A DNA stretch of 12,681 nucleotides from Eubacterium sp. CAG:841 (GCA_000437375.1 FR898233.1:38019-50699); one strand, 5' to 3'; positions 1 through 6,404 are shown, counted from the first letter of the stretch. The notes: generated by a model from the letters alone, not told the origin. Numbers and translations are program-made.

Positions 1-705
1 CTGAACTCCACCGATGTTCTTTACAACCTTGTCCAAAGCTTCGATTATAAGTCCTGCGATCTCTTCACAGTAATATTCGTTATTTATTATGTGGGAAATG
101 CGCCATTCGCATATGCTGATATATTTTGCTATCATATCGCCTATGCCTGATTGGATCATTCTCATCGGCGCCTTGCAGAGTACATCAAGATCGCCTATAA
201 CAACGTCGGGGCAGTGACTGTCAACCGATACCTTGAGATTATCGCGGATGACGGATGACGTTCCGGAGCCGTAGCCGTCCATAGACGGTGCGGTGCCTAC
301 AATTATAGACGGTATGTGAGCTGTTTCAGCTATTATCTTGCCTATATCGTTTATAACGCCGCTGCCTATGCAGACAAGCATATTACAGGACGCGTCATAA
401 TGCAGAAGAACCGAACCGACTGCGTGCTCGTCCGGCTCTATGCGTTCCTTGCCCATGACGTAAAGCGAGTAGGGAAGTCCGCTTTTCTTTATTTCGGCGA
501 TGACCTGCTCGCCTGCCGCTTCATATGTGTTTCCGTCGGCAAGGACGAAAGCCTTTTTGCAGCCGTATTTTTCAAGCATTGCGGGAATATTTGCCATTGC
601 ACCGGATGAAATGAATACATCCTTTATTTTTGCATCGTGATGGCGACCGCACTTGCAATCGAAGCTGCCGCGCTCAAGAAGCTCTGTAATTCTTTGCTTT
701 TCCAT
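1..705 (-). CDS. egsA: sn-glycerol-1-phosphate dehydrogenase (AraM/EgsA family), C-terminus cut off by window edge
   Basis: The first 235 residues of an iron-type alcohol dehydrogenase-fold protein read from an ATG at 703-705 to the window edge without a stop. Seen motifs are a Cys/His cluster CKCGRHH (residues 18-23 area), the nucleotide-binding segment GSGVINDIGK (114-123), TAPSMDGYGS (138-147) and GIGDMIAKY (187-195), whose Asp190 matches a family metal ligand. These motifs are typical of bacterial glycerol-1-phosphate dehydrogenases. Such enzymes reduce dihydroxyacetone phosphate to sn-glycerol-1-phosphate in the cytoplasm, the precursor of archaeal-type ether glycerolipids such as heptaprenylglyceryl phosphate in Bacillus. 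The family is about 400 residues, so roughly 150-200 C-terminal residues lie outside. A GGAGG at 718-722 lies 12 nt before the start. The gene has its own promoter and lies downstream of gap on the same strand. Other iron-alcohol-dehydrogenase substrates are less likely given the MDGYGS motif. Confidence 0.85.
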   Translation of the reverse strand, partial: MEKQRITELLERGSFDCKCGRHHDAKIKDVFISSGAMANIPAMLEKYGCKKAFVLADGNTYEAAGEQVIAEIKKSGLPYSLYVMGKERIEPDEHAVGSVLLHYDASCNMLVCIGSGVINDIGKIIAETAHIPSIIVGTAPSMDGYGSGTSSVIRDNLKVSVDSHCPDVVIGDLDVLCKAPMRMIQSGIGDMIAKYISICEWRISHIINNEYYCEEIAGLIIEALDKVVKNIGGVQ

Positions 706-744
706 TAAGTTCTGTTGCCTCCGTGAATTTTTATATTCGCCTAC

Positions 745-773
745 ATTATATTACACCAAAAAGATTTTTTCAA
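745..773 (-). promoter_or_regulatory. sigma-A promoter of the glycerol-1-phosphate dehydrogenase gene
   Basis: On the minus strand a -35 box TTGAAA (773-768) is followed by a 17-nt spacer and a perfect -10 box TATAAT (750-745). It lies between the gap terminator and the Shine-Dalgarno at 718-722, so transcription would start near 738 and give a short leader. Confidence 0.8.
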
Positions 774-790
774 TATGTTTGTGTAAACAA

Positions 791-823
791 ATATAAAAAA
801 GGCTCCCGTCAAAGGGAGCCTTT
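791..823 (-). terminator. Rho-independent terminator of gap
   Basis: On the minus strand a 7-bp GC core (GGCTCCC at 820-814 with GGGAGCC at 807-801), extended by three A-T pairs, has a 6-nt loop and is followed by TTTTTTATAT. It lies 16 bp after the gap stop codon and before the next promoter, so gap is terminated separately. Confidence 0.9.
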
Positions 824-839
824 CGGTTTATTTGATTGC

Positions 840-1910
840 TTAGTTAAGTTCTGCGAAGTATTTGATTGTACGAACCATCTGGCTTGTGTAGGAGTTCTCG
901 TTGTCGTACCAAGAAACTACCTGAACCTGATATGTGTCGTCGTCGATCTTAGAAACCATTGTCTGTGTAGCATCAAAGAGAGAACCGAATCTCATACCGA
1001 TAACGTCAGAAGAAACGATAGGATCTTCGTTGTAACCGAAGGAAGCTGAAGAAGCAGCCTTCATAGCGGCGTTGATACCGTCCTTTGTTACGTCTTTGCC
1101 CTTAACAACAGCTGTAAGGATTGTTGTGGAGCCTGTCGGAACGGGAACTCTCTGTGCAGAGCCTATGAGCTTGCCGTTGAGTTCGGGGATAACGAGACCG
1201 ATAGCCTTAGCTGCGCCTGTGGAGTTAGGAACGATGTTTGCAGCACCTGCTCTTGCTCTTCTGAGGTCGCCCTTTCTGTGAGGACCGTCAAGAATCATCT
1301 GATCGCCTGTGTAAGCGTGAATAGTGCTCATGATACCGCTCTGGATGGGAGCATAGTCGTTGAGAGCCTTAGCCATAGGAGCAAGGCAGTTTGTTGTGCA
1401 GGAAGCAGCGGAAATGATTGTATCGTCTTTTGTAAGAGTCTTTTCGTTTACGCTGAATACGATTGTGGGAAGGTCGTTGCCTGCGGGAGCGGAAATAACG
1501 ACTTTCTTTGCGCCTGCGTCGATGTGAGCCTGAGATTTAGCCTTTGAGCAATAGAAGCCCGTGCATTCGAGAACTACGTCAACGTCGAGAGCCTTCCAGG
1601 GAAGATCCTGAGCCTTAGGCATAGCGTAGATTGTGATCTCCTTGCCGTCTACCGTGATGGAGCCGGGAGTAACAACCGTCTTGCCGTCTTCAGCAAGAAC
1701 GGGTTCCTTTGAAGAAATTGTGTGTGTGTTTTCACCGATTCTGCCGCAGTATCCGCCCTGAGCTGTGTCATATTTGAGAAGATGAGCAAGCATTGCGGGG
1801 CTTGTAAGGTCGTTGATGGCTACTACTTCGTAACCCTCTGCACCGAACATCTGTCTGAAAGCAAGACGGCCGATTCTGCCGAAACCGTTGATAGCAACTT
1901 TTACTGCCAT
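840..1910 (-). CDS. gap: Glyceraldehyde-3-phosphate dehydrogenase, NAD-type
   Basis: This 356-residue enzyme catalyses phosphorylating oxidation of glyceraldehyde-3-phosphate to 1,3-bisphosphoglycerate in cytoplasmic glycolysis. The N-terminal Rossmann motif INGFGRIGR is at residues 7-15. Asp34 in AINDL fits NAD preference. The catalytic loop SCTTNCLAP places the nucleophile at Cys171, with partner His198 in the HAYTGDQ segment. The C-terminus carries the conserved WYDNENSY. It is about 20 residues longer than the usual 330-340. The extra length lies near residues 66-97, between the YDTAQGGY segment and the region before DVVLECTG, and does not disrupt any motif. The start is fixed by GGAGGA at 1919-1924, 8 nt upstream. 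The gene is monocistronic, with its own promoter (1981-2009) and terminator (791-823). A palindrome in its 5' leader may regulate or stabilise the message. Confidence 0.97.
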   Translation of the reverse strand: MAVKVAINGFGRIGRLAFRQMFGAEGYEVVAINDLTSPAMLAHLLKYDTAQGGYCGRIGENTHTISSKEPVLAEDGKTVVTPGSITVDGKEITIYAMPKAQDLPWKALDVDVVLECTGFYCSKAKSQAHIDAGAKKVVISAPAGNDLPTIVFSVNEKTLTKDDTIISAASCTTNCLAPMAKALNDYAPIQSGIMSTIHAYTGDQMILDGPHRKGDLRRARAGAANIVPNSTGAAKAIGLVIPELNGKLIGSAQRVPVPTGSTTILTAVVKGKDVTKDGINAAMKAASSASFGYNEDPIVSSDVIGMRFGSLFDATQTMVSKIDDDTYQVQVVSWYDNENSYTSQMVRTIKYFAELN

Positions 1911-1955
1911 GATAAAAATCCTCCGTAATTATTTAGATTTTTCTGAAAATTGCTG

Positions 1956-1971
1956 TGGAAATACTTTTCCA
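1956..1971. promoter_or_regulatory. Inverted repeat at the start of the gap transcript
   Basis: TGGAAA, 4 nt, TTTCCA forms a perfect 6-bp inverted repeat. It begins about 10 bp after the gap -10 box, at roughly +3 to +18 of the predicted transcript. It could be an operator or a 5' stem-loop protecting the mRNA. The regulator is unknown. Confidence 0.45.
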
Positions 1972-1980
1972 TACAAGTTT

Positions 1981-2009
1981 ATTTTAACTTAAAACCGCGC
2001 GTTTTACAA
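1981..2009 (-). promoter_or_regulatory. sigma-A promoter of gap
   Basis: On the minus strand TTGTAA (2009-2004), a 17-nt spacer and TAAAAT (1986-1981) form a good sigma-A promoter. The predicted start is near 1974, giving a leader of about 64 nt before the gap start codon. Confidence 0.7.
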
Positions 2010-2083
2010 TACCAAATATAAAAATTTTTCAGGATTTTTTAATCTTTACAAAGTAAAAGCACTCACGACGCTTGTTTTTGGCG

Positions 2084-2110
2084 ATATTTTCTGACATTGA
2101 GGCATATAAT
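2084..2110 (+). promoter_or_regulatory. sigma-E-like (mother-cell) promoter of the YlmC/YmxH gene
   Basis: ATATTT (2084-2089), 13 nt and CATATAAT (2103-2110) resemble the Bacillus sigma-E consensus (ATATT-like -35, CATACAAT-like -10). A sigma-A reading shares the TATAAT at 2105-2110, but its -35 position, CGATAT, is poor. Sporulation control is therefore inferred, not shown. Confidence 0.45.
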
Positions 2111-2163
2111 ATATAAATGTAACAAGCAATATGATAAAAAATAACATTTGTTCGGAGGTATAT

Positions 2164-2442
2164 ATGGGTTGCAGCATAAACAGTTTAAGAGACAAAGAGG
2201 TAATAAACGTATGTGACGGGCGCAGGCTCGGCTATATTTTCGATGTTGAAATAAATGCGGCGCTCGGATCTGTGGTGGCGATAGTCGTGCTTTTTGATTG
2301 TCGGGTGTTCGGCTTCGGCAAGTGCGAGGAGCTTATAATTCCGTGGGACAAAATACAGTGCTTCGGGGAGGACGCCGTGCTTGTCAGCGTCGGCCCGGAG
2401 CTTTACGAAAAATTCGCCTGCAAAAACAAAAAGAAAAAATAA
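2164..2442 (+). CDS. ylmC: YlmC/YmxH-family PRC-barrel sporulation-associated protein
   Basis: A 92-residue protein opening with SINSLRDKEVINVCDGRRLGY, followed by the compact beta-barrel pattern of PRC-barrel proteins (DVEINAALGSVVAIVVL, then EELIIPWDKIQCFGEDAVLVSV) and a lysine-rich tail. This matches the YlmC/YmxH family of spore-forming Firmicutes, whose biochemical role is not established. It has no signal peptide or membrane segment, so it should be cytosolic. The start at 2164 is chosen because GGAGG at 2154-2158 lies 5 nt upstream; an in-frame ATG at 2131 has no binding site. It stands alone behind a sigma-E-like promoter and ends 6 bp from the convergent lipoprotein gene, with no terminator between them. 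Confidence 0.85.
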   Translation: MGCSINSLRDKEVINVCDGRRLGYIFDVEINAALGSVVAIVVLFDCRVFGFGKCEELIIPWDKIQCFGEDAVLVSVGPELYEKFACKNKKKK

Positions 2443-2448
2443 ATTTGT

Positions 2449-3390
2449 TTACGAATAATAAATGTTGCGTATACTGCCGTCGGGACTGTATTCCGTTTTC
2501 TTTATATAATGCTCGGCATAGTCTTTGCCCGGATATTCAAGCACATAATCGAGCACACCGGCTTTATAGCGGCGCTCGAACGTTCTGAAACCGTTTTCGT
2601 TGTATTCGTATTCGGAAGAACTGCGCTCCGTGCCGTTTCCGTCATAATTTGTTTCTTTTGCTTTTCTGCCGTTTGAATTATATACGGACACGGTGTATGA
2701 GCTTATGTTCGTGCCGATATAGCTATATGATACGGAAGATTTGATCTTTTCGCCGGAATACTCTGTCGTGCGCCAAAGGACGCCTTCCCAGCTGTATCTG
2801 CTTTCTTTTCTTCCGACGGCAGTGTACTCGATTATGTAGTAATCCTTCAGCGAGCCGTCCGACAAAATCGTGCTGCGGCGGATGACTCTGCCGTTTTCGT
2901 CATATTCATATGTCATTGAAGCGCCGGGAATCGCCGTATCCTTTATCAGTCTGCCGTTTTCGTCATATTCGTATTTATGATGATATGTCTCCTCGCCGTT
3001 AAGCGCGTCATAACGGATTTCCTCGGTAAGCGTTGAATCGTTTTCAACGCCCGTGCCGAGATAGGCTCTGTACCTGGATTTTTTGCCGTCCGTATCGTAT
3101 AGCGTTTCGGAAATTATATATCCGTTTTCGTTGTATTCGTATTCGGAGCTTATGGTTCCGTCGTCTCTGTAATAAACAGCTTTTTTGACATTGCTGCTTT
3201 CAATGGGTTCTTTCACAACGGGTGATGTGGTTTCGACATTTTCTTTTGTTGTAGTTTCGGGAGGCTGTTCCTTGCTTGTGCTGCTTATAGTTATTGCGGG
3301 CAGTTCGGTATGCTTGTCTTCACAAGCAGTGATAAAAATTACCGCAGAAATCATAAGTGCTGCGAGCAAAAGAGTAAGTAGATTTTTCAT
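2449..3390 (-). CDS. Lipoprotein with YD-type tyrosine-rich repeats
   Basis: This 313-residue protein starts with a lipoprotein signal peptide: Lys3, a hydrophobic stretch at 4-20 and lipobox ITAC with Cys23. A Thr/Ser/Glu-rich linker (about 30-65) follows. The rest is repeats of the form YEY(N/D)ENGR/Y(I)xxxxxY. YEYNENG occurs twice and YEYDENGR twice, with degenerate copies such as VYNSNGRK and EYSPDGS between. This resembles YD/RHS-type or MORN-like antiparallel beta-strand repeats of secreted proteins, but no toxin core is present. It should be anchored on the outer face of the membrane. AAGGAG at 3399-3404 fixes the start and a strong promoter lies at 3433-3461. Function is unknown; wall or polysaccharide binding is only a guess. 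It converges with the YlmC gene, 6 bp between stops. Confidence 0.75.
   Translation of the reverse strand: MKNLLTLLLAALMISAVIFITACEDKHTELPAITISSTSKEQPPETTTKENVETTSPVVKEPIESSNVKKAVYYRDDGTISSEYEYNENGYIISETLYDTDGKKSRYRAYLGTGVENDSTLTEEIRYDALNGEETYHHKYEYDENGRLIKDTAIPGASMTYEYDENGRVIRRSTILSDGSLKDYYIIEYTAVGRKESRYSWEGVLWRTTEYSGEKIKSSVSYSYIGTNISSYTVSVYNSNGRKAKETNYDGNGTERSSSEYEYNENGFRTFERRYKAGVLDYVLEYPGKDYAEHYIKKTEYSPDGSIRNIYYS
2591..3147. repeat. 26-bp direct repeats inside the YD-repeat lipoprotein gene
   Basis: Positions 2591-2616 and 3122-3147 are identical over 26 bp and encode SEYEYNENG. Two shorter partial copies lie at 2891-2907 and 2954-2970 and encode EYDENG. All lie within one reading frame, so recombination between the outer pair would delete 531 bp (177 codons) in frame. 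Confidence 0.85.
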
Positions 3391-3432
3391 ATAGCGTTCT
3401 CCTTTTCATAAAACGGTTGCGTGTCTGTATTT

Positions 3433-3461
3433 ATTTTACCGTGTTTCGCAGAAAAAGTCAA
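3433..3461 (-). promoter_or_regulatory. sigma-A promoter of the YD-repeat lipoprotein gene
   Basis: On the minus strand TTGACT (3461-3456), a 17-nt spacer and TAAAAT (3438-3433) give a near-consensus promoter. It lies about 43 bp upstream of the ATG at 3390. Confidence 0.8.
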
Positions 3462-3617
3462 TATAACGTGTCATTTCCTTCGCCGGAGATTTCTTAATTT
3501 TAACAAACAGGCAAAAAATATAACGCAAAAAGAAGAAATAAATTCCGATATAGGTGGGAAAACAGTGCTTTTTGTGCGACTGAAGGATAGAGAAGCAAAA
3601 TGACAAATACTCAAAAA
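3462..3617. other. AT-rich intergenic stretch without recognised feature
   Basis: This lies between the divergent lipoprotein genes (the whole gap is 3391-3716). It holds no convincing promoter for the plus-strand gene, no hairpin and no supported ORF. The only open frame, 3421-3603, has no ribosome binding site and overlaps the minus-strand promoter. Confidence 0.6.
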
Positions 3618-3673
3618 AATTAATGGAGGTGAATTTTAAAGTTTTAATTAATGGAGGTGAATTTTAAATTTTT
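3618..3673 (+). repeat. Tandemly duplicated 28-nt element containing a Shine-Dalgarno and ATG
   Basis: Units 3618-3645 and 3646-3673 match at 27 of 28 positions. Each contains TAATGGAGGTGA, which joins an ATG to an extended anti-16S-rRNA complement (GGAGGTGA). The first unit's ATG (3623) opens a 14-codon frame ending at 3668. The second unit's ATG (3651) is in frame with the downstream lipoprotein start at 3717. The element lies 44 nt upstream of that start, which has its own AGGAGG. Confidence 0.8.
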
Positions 3674-3716
3674 GTTTCTCAATAAATTTTGTGACGCAGA
3701 AAATAGGAGGATTAGA

Positions 3717-4262
3717 ATGAAAAAAATTATCTGTTTTTTGCTTGTGACGGCGGTGCTTCTATGCGCGTTTGTTTCGTGCGGAAAAAAGCCCGCAAGCAAA
3801 GAAAGCTCTTCTGTTGTCGAGCCGACAAAAGAAACGGATGAAGCCACCGATAAAGCTTTTGTTTTCGCACCGAAAAGAGAAGAGCATGAAAATCCTGCCT
3901 ACGCTTCCGTGAAAATAACGGCGGGACAAAGCGAATACGGCATTGGCGCAAAGGAGATCGATTTTACGGTAACCTTTGAATCGGACGGCAATACGGAGGG
4001 GATATGCTGTCAGCGTTATCTCGGGCTTGAAAAGCTTACGGGTGGTGTCTGGACGCCTGTGGAATTTTCCGAGAAGAGATTTGCGGATGCATATCTCAAT
4101 TGGGAATCGTATTACGAATTTGTCGTGCCGGAAAACGGAAAGTCGTTTGGCAAAACGCTGGAAACGAAGAGGCTTTACCGTCCGCTTGAAGCAGGGAAGT
4201 ATCGCGCGGTTTTGTATCTCGAAGACGGCTCCGTCAGGTATGCCGAATTTGACGTAAAGTAA
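3717..4262 (+). CDS. Small lipoprotein with an Ig-like beta-sandwich domain
   Basis: This 181-residue protein carries a lipoprotein signal: two Lys, a hydrophobic run and lipobox FVSC with Cys21. A Ser/Glu/Thr-rich linker covers about 25-55. A beta-rich domain (about 60-181) has strands such as EIDFTVTFESDG, LEKLTGGVWTPVEF and, near the end, PLEAGKYRAVLYL. The pattern 'LEKL..GxWxPV ... LxAGKYRxxLYL' resembles bacterial Ig-like domains on clostridial lipoproteins, so a membrane-anchored extracellular domain is inferred; the ligand is unknown. AGGAGG just upstream decides for the ATG at 3717. The longer in-frame start at 3651 would bury the lipoprotein signal behind 22 residues. Two Cys (CC, about residues 96-97) are unusual in an exported domain. 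A strong terminator follows at 4274-4311; no clear promoter was found. Confidence 0.75.
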   Translation: MKKIICFLLVTAVLLCAFVSCGKKPASKESSSVVEPTKETDEATDKAFVFAPKREEHENPAYASVKITAGQSEYGIGAKEIDFTVTFESDGNTEGICCQRYLGLEKLTGGVWTPVEFSEKRFADAYLNWESYYEFVVPENGKSFGKTLETKRLYRPLEAGKYRAVLYLEDGSVRYAEFDVK

Positions 4263-4273
4263 TCCTGCCTTTT

Positions 4274-4311
4274 ATATCCGTATGGAGAAATCTCCGTGCG
4301 GATATTTTTTT
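4274..4311 (+). terminator. Strong Rho-independent terminator after the Ig-like lipoprotein gene
   Basis: ATATCCGTATGGAG (4274-4287) pairs with CTCCGTGCGGATAT (4292-4305), including two G-U pairs, around an AAAT loop, and is followed by TTTTTT (4306-4311). It separates the lipoprotein gene from the rpsB promoter. Confidence 0.92.
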
Positions 4312-4343
4312 GAAAAATATGCCGTGAAAAATGCAAAAAACTC

Positions 4344-4372
4344 TTGCAATGGGCAAAAATATATGATATAAT
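4344..4372 (+). promoter_or_regulatory. sigma-A promoter of rpsB-tsf
   Basis: TTGCAA (4344-4349), a 17-nt spacer and a perfect TATAAT (4367-4372) predict a start near 4378-4380. That leaves a leader of about 130 nt before rpsB. Confidence 0.88.
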
Positions 4373-4377
4373 CAATT

Positions 4378-4474
4378 GGTTTTCGGAAATATGACTGCCG
4401 AAAATCGAACTCACACACGAACGGCAAGCGTCGGTTGCCCGAAAGGGATACGCTGCTGACTGCTTTTCGTGGTG
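4378..4474 (+). promoter_or_regulatory. Structured 5' leader of rpsB, candidate autoregulatory RNA
   Basis: Two structures can be drawn in the rpsB leader. First, a 9-bp hairpin at the very 5' end pairs 4378-4386 with 4398-4406. Second, a long closed element pairs CACGAA (4416-4421) with TTCGTG (4466-4471), extended past a bulged A by CAC/GTG. It encloses AGCGT/ACGCT (4427-4431 with 4450-4454), which is capped by CCC-GAAA-GGG (4438-4447), a GNRA tetraloop. An alternative pairing GGCAA/TTGCC (4423-4427 with 4435-4439) competes with it. S2 operons are autoregulated through leaders in other bacteria, so repression by S2 is the natural hypothesis, but I cannot match this to a named RNA family. 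Confidence 0.6.
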
Positions 4475-4508
4475 GAATAAACCCAAAATAACAAAGGAGA
4501 AAGAAAAA

Positions 4509-5240
4509 ATGTCAGTAATCACACTCAAACAGCTGCTTGAAGCAGGCGTACACTTCGGTCACTTTACAAGAAGATGGAACCCTAAGATGGCTGAGTACAT
4601 CTTCACGGAAAGAAACGGTATCTATATCATCGACCTTCAGAAGAGCGTTGCAAAGCTTGAAGAAGCTTATGCTTTCGTTAGGGAAACTTCCGCAAACGGC
4701 GGAACACTCCTCTTCGTAGGTACAAAGAAACAGGCAGCAGATGCTGTCAAAGAAGAAGCTGAACGTTGCGGAATGTACTATGTAAATACCCGTTGGCTCG
4801 GCGGTATGCTCACAAACTACAAAACAATTCAGAAGAGCATCGCTCGTCTTGCAGCGCTTGAAAAAATGCAGGAAGACGGCACATTTGCACTTCTTCCCAA
4901 AAAGGAAGTTGCCGCTCTTACAAAAGAGATGGAAGACCTTGAAAGAAACATCGGCGGTATAAAGACCATGCCCGGACTTCCCGCAGCTATATTTATAGTT
5001 GACCCCCGCAAGGAACACAACGCTGTTCTTGAAGCTAAGAAGCTCGGTATTCCGGTTGTTGCTATTGTTGATACAAACTGCGACCCCGACGACGCTGATT
5101 ACGTTATTCCCGGAAACGACGACGCTATCCGCGCTATAAAGCTTATCTCTTCCGTTCTTGCCGATGCTGTTATAGAAGGCAAGCAGGGCGAACAGAACGC
5201 TCCCGCTGAAGAAACAGAAGAAAACAAAGACGCTGAATAA
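4509..5240 (+). CDS. rpsB: Small-subunit ribosomal protein S2
   Basis: A 243-residue S2 protein of the 30S subunit, of normal family length. It opens with LKQLLEAGVHFGH and RRWNPKM. It continues with IYIIDLQKS, FVGTKKQA, RWLGGMLTN and PAAIFIVDPRKE, then IPVVAIVDTNCDPD near the end, all hallmark S2 segments. The C-terminal 20 residues are a Glu/Ala-rich acidic tail, as is common in Firmicutes. AAAGGAG at 4493-4499 fixes the start. It is the first gene of an operon with tsf, 20 bp downstream, behind a strong promoter and a structured leader. S2 binds the 16S rRNA late in assembly and is needed for S1/mRNA docking in species that have S1. Confidence 0.99.
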   Translation: MSVITLKQLLEAGVHFGHFTRRWNPKMAEYIFTERNGIYIIDLQKSVAKLEEAYAFVRETSANGGTLLFVGTKKQAADAVKEEAERCGMYYVNTRWLGGMLTNYKTIQKSIARLAALEKMQEDGTFALLPKKEVAALTKEMEDLERNIGGIKTMPGLPAAIFIVDPRKEHNAVLEAKKLGIPVVAIVDTNCDPDDADYVIPGNDDAIRAIKLISSVLADAVIEGKQGEQNAPAEETEENKDAE

Positions 5241-5260
5241 TTTATACGGAGGAATATAAA

Positions 5261-6193
5261 ATGGCAGTAACTATTTCCGCCGCAATGGTCGGCGAACTCA
5301 GAAACAAAACAGGCGCAGGACTTATGGACTGCAAACGCGCCCTTGTTGAAACAAACGGCGATCAGGACGCGGCTATCGTTCTTCTTCGCGAGAAGGGACT
5401 TGCCGCTGCCGCTAAAAAGGCAGACAGAATTGCCGCTGACGGCGTTGTTGATATCATGAAAAACGGCGACGAAGTTGCTATGGTTGAAGTAAACTCCGAA
5501 ACAGACTTCGTTGCTAAAAACGAAAAATTCGTTGAATTCGTTCACGGCGTACTTCGTACAATACTTGCTAATCGTCCCGCTGATATGGAAGCTCTCAACG
5601 CTTGCAAGTTCGACGGCACGGACTTCACGGTTGAAGATACCGTTAAAGAACAGATCTCTATAATCAAAGAAAAAATCTCTATCCGTCGTTTCGTTATCGT
5701 TGACGGACTTACAAGCACTTACATTCACGGTAAGGGCAACACAGGCGTTATTGTTAAGTTTGAAGCTGACGACGCCGCTAAGAACAATCCCGGATTTGCT
5801 GAATTCGCTAAGAATATCGCTCTCCAGGTTGGCGCTTATCCCACTCCTTACCTCAACAAAGAATCCGTTCCCGCTTCCGTTCTCGCAGAAGAGCAGAAGA
5901 TCGTTGAAGAACAGATCAAAAACGATCCCAAGAACGCTAACAAGCCCGCTAACGTTATTGAAAAAATGGCTATCGGTAAGCTCGGCAAGTTCTATGAACA
6001 GAACTGCCTGCTTGAAATGGGCTATGTAAAAGACGACGCTATGTCCGTTGGCAAGTATGTTGAAACAACTGCTAAACAGTTCGGCGGAAAGATTGAAGTT
6101 GTTGGCTTTGAGCGTTACGAAAAGGGCGAGGGCATTGCTAAACGCGAGGACAACCTCGATGAAGAAGTTGCCAAAATGCTCGGCAAAAAATAA
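5261..6193 (+). CDS. tsf: Elongation factor Ts
   Basis: The 310-residue guanine nucleotide exchange factor that recycles EF-Tu-GDP in the cytoplasm. The N-terminal UBA-like domain carries LRNKTGAGLMDCKRAL (residues 13-28) and LREKG. The EF-Tu-contacting motif TDFVA is at 81-85, followed by the core domain. The C-terminal part retains the family's IGKLGKFYEQNCLLEMGYVKDD-type segment. The length is close to the usual 290-310. GGAGG at 5248-5252 lies 8 nt upstream of the ATG. It is co-transcribed with rpsB and followed by a strong terminator. In many Firmicutes pyrH and frr come next; here they do not. Confidence 0.99.
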   Translation: MAVTISAAMVGELRNKTGAGLMDCKRALVETNGDQDAAIVLLREKGLAAAAKKADRIAADGVVDIMKNGDEVAMVEVNSETDFVAKNEKFVEFVHGVLRTILANRPADMEALNACKFDGTDFTVEDTVKEQISIIKEKISIRRFVIVDGLTSTYIHGKGNTGVIVKFEADDAAKNNPGFAEFAKNIALQVGAYPTPYLNKESVPASVLAEEQKIVEEQIKNDPKNANKPANVIEKMAIGKLGKFYEQNCLLEMGYVKDDAMSVGKYVETTAKQFGGKIEVVGFERYEKGEGIAKREDNLDEEVAKMLGKK

Positions 6194-6227
6194 GCTATCT
6201 CTCTAATCAATATTCCATAATCTCCTG

Positions 6228-6270
6228 AAAAGGCGTATCGATTTTTAATCGGTGCGCCTTTTCACTTTAT
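6228..6270 (+). terminator. Rho-independent terminator of rpsB-tsf
   Basis: A 16-bp stem (6228-6243 with 6247-6262, AAAAGGCG... with ...CGCCTTTT, including G-U pairs) has a 3-nt loop and ends in TTTT followed by CACTTTAT. It is the only barrier before the pilin-like locus promoter. Confidence 0.88.
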
Positions 6271-6353
6271 ATAAATAAGGTAAACTTGACGCTTTTTTTT
6301 ATGCCGGACTCCTATATTGTGTTACATAACGTACATAAATTTTGAACAAACTA

Positions 6354-6382
6354 TTGACAAATCTATCCGACCGTAGTAAAAT
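6354..6382 (+). promoter_or_regulatory. Consensus sigma-A promoter of the pilin-like/beta-helix gene
   Basis: A perfect TTGACA (6354-6359), a 17-nt spacer and TAAAAT (6377-6382) predict a start near 6389, inside a palindrome. The leader to the ATG at 6526 is then about 135 nt. It is one of the strongest promoters in the window by sequence. Confidence 0.9.
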
Positions 6383-6387
6383 ATAAA

Positions 6388-6404
6388 TGTTACAAAATGT
6401 AACA
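6388..6404. promoter_or_regulatory. Palindromic operator at the pilin-like gene transcription start
   Basis: TGTTACA, 3 nt (AAA), TGTAACA is a perfect 7-bp inverted repeat placed at the predicted +1. A further TGTTACA occurs at 6320-6326, within a smaller palindrome GTTACATAAC (6321-6330) upstream of the -35 box. Two like sites flanking a promoter suit a dimeric repressor. The regulator is not in the window. Confidence 0.6.

Noticed and set aside
3421..3603. A 60-codon plus-strand frame between the two lipoprotein genes
   Set aside because: It has no ribosome binding site, overlaps the minus-strand promoter and encodes a low-information basic product.
5099..5728. A 209-codon open frame antisense to rpsB/tsf, and 4512-5018 (168 codons) antisense to rpsB
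   Set aside because: Both are shadows of highly biased ribosomal-gene codons. They lack ribosome binding sites, and the products are Phe/Cys/Ser-rich with no family resemblance.
6254..6340. A second promoter upstream of the pilin-like locus using TTGACG near 6287
   Set aside because: No -10 box lies at a suitable spacing (TATATT would need a spacer of about 21 nt).
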